A stretch of 8,224 nucleotides of DNA from Clostridia bacterium (GTDB taxonomy: Bacteria > Bacillota_A > Clostridia > Oscillospirales > SIG627), in NCBI GenBank assembly GCA_017508505.1, contig JAFVYT010000116.1:1-8224 (forward strand), given 5' to 3'. Shown here in pieces: positions 7,341 through 8,224 of this stretch. Position 1 is the first letter of the stretch, and every line of letters starts with the position of its first letter. The notes below the pieces were generated by a model. It did no database searches, had not been told where the DNA came from, and saw only the letters and a program-made list of their open reading frames with translations. A program made the translations under genes and the position numbers.

Positions 7341-8224
7341 TATCGCAGATTGAAGAATTCTTCGCTGCAGGCGTGGCGCAGATCGGCTACGTCCAGACGA
7401 AGCTCCTCCAAAGGCGTTTTTTCAATATAAGAGGCAACGTCGGCAAAATACTGCATCGGCGCGGACGCGACTCTTCCCTGAATGGGGATGATATAATGCT
7501 CCTTGGTCTCCTCCAGAAGGGCAAGGTGCGCCTTTCTCCGCTCATACTGTGCAAAGGCAAGGGCACGGATGGCTTCGGGAATGGCAGGATCCTTATTCTC
7601 GGCATACGTCAGGGCAAGCTTGTCCATTTCCGCAAGGGTCAGACCGTCGCGGATCAGCATTTCGTAGGTACCCGTATCGTAAGCATAGCGCTGAGCCATA
7701 CGGCGCTGCTCTGCATCCTCGGTTTTTTCAAGCACCTTTCCCCAGCACGCGCGTGCCGCTTGTGCAAGCTCCAGCATGATCTTCAGCTCAGCCACCTTTT
7801 TGGGGTTCTCACGCATCGCCGTAACAAGCTCGCCGGGATAATTGCGAGGATATTCCGCGCCGTGCTTGTAATAGGGGAAGGTGTAGAAGGAAAATGCGGT
7901 GAGCAGATGCAAGCGGTTCAGCTGAGTATTTCGGGGATCCTCGGTATCGGAGTAAAGCAGGGTCTCTTCCATCAGCTCAAAGGCGCGCACGGCATCGTCC
8001 TCAGCCTGAGGGAAGAAAAGACGGGCGTAGCGTTCCTTTTCCTCGCAAGGCGTGCCGCTTCCCTCAAAGTTCCAGGAGTAATCCGCCAGGATCTGATTGT
8101 TGCGGTGGAAGGAATTGTCCCAGGAGGAATAGGTGCGGATGCCCTCCGCCTCGTCCCGCTTTGCCATTTTGCACATCAGGTAGGCGTTGTCCCCTGCGTG
8201 ATACAGAAAATGCCAGTGCTGATA
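7340..8224 (-). CDS. Hypothetical protein, C-terminal part (N-terminus outside the window); possibly the helical tail of a glycoside hydrolase
   Basis: The frame is open from the right edge for 294 codons to TAA at 7340-7342. An internal ATG at 8174-8176 exists, but the frame continues upstream through another 16 codons (YQHWHFLYHAGDNAYLMC...), so the gene most likely starts beyond the edge. The visible part is soluble, charged and mostly helical, rich in Glu, Ala and Leu, without membrane segments or a visible signal sequence. It begins with an aromatic, His-rich stretch and an ADYSWNFEGSG motif. Helices with many Ala/Glu/Arg follow, then IPIQGRVASAPMQYFADVASYI near the end. An aromatic SWN-type motif followed by a long helical region recalls the C-terminal parts of some GH20/GH84-like glycosidases. 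This is a weak impression, and no catalytic residues can be assigned. The gene converges on addA and shares its terminator, so it probably has an unrelated role. Confidence 0.7.
   Translation of the reverse strand, partial: YQHWHFLYHAGDNAYLMCKMAKRDEAEGIRTYSSWDNSFHRNNQILADYSWNFEGSGTPCEEKERYARLFFPQAEDDAVRAFELMEETLLYSDTEDPRNTQLNRLHLLTAFSFYTFPYYKHGAEYPRNYPGELVTAMRENPKKVAELKIMLELAQAARACWGKVLEKTEDAEQRRMAQRYAYDTGTYEMLIRDGLTLAEMDKLALTYAENKDPAIPEAIRALAFAQYERRKAHLALLEETKEHYIIPIQGRVASAPMQYFADVASYIEKTPLEELRLDVADLRHACSEEFFNLR

Overview
The window looks like a chromosomal segment of an uncultured Firmicutes, probably a member of class Clostridia. The evidence is the AddAB type of recombinational nuclease-helicase, the addB-addA gene order, strong AGGAGG-type ribosome binding sites, and GC-rich coding sequence beside AT-richer intergenic DNA. 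No rRNA, tRNA, CRISPR array, IS element or phage gene is visible, and the lineage below class is a guess.

Layout. Positions 1-299 hold no convincing gene. They carry diverged tandem copies of a roughly 121-bp repeat unit, each full copy built around a TTTACA-NN-TGTAAA palindrome. A good sigma-A-type promoter (-35 at 300-305, extended -10 at 324-329) and a ribosome binding site lead into addB (370-3672). AddB overlaps addA (3669-7214) by 4 bp in an ATGA junction. The 125-bp gap that follows contains a bulged hairpin (7236-7268) and a strong hairpin flanked by A and T runs (7304-7331). The second hairpin can terminate transcription from both sides. A gene on the minus strand (7340-8224) converges on it and is cut by the window edge, so its N-terminus is missing and its family is not firmly recognised.

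How the genes work together. AddA (UvrD-like helicase plus RecB-type nuclease) and AddB (inactivated helicase fold, a second RecB-type nuclease and an iron-sulfur cluster) form the heterodimer that resects double-strand DNA ends, responds to Chi and prepares 3' single strands for RecA. All catalytic motifs and the four cluster cysteines are present, so the complex should be functional. The minus-strand gene is unlikely to be related, since it is convergent and separately terminated.

Most of the window is ordinary core genome. The parts worth a second look are the repeat block upstream of addB and the unidentified partial gene at the right end. I found no evidence for a new multi-gene system here.
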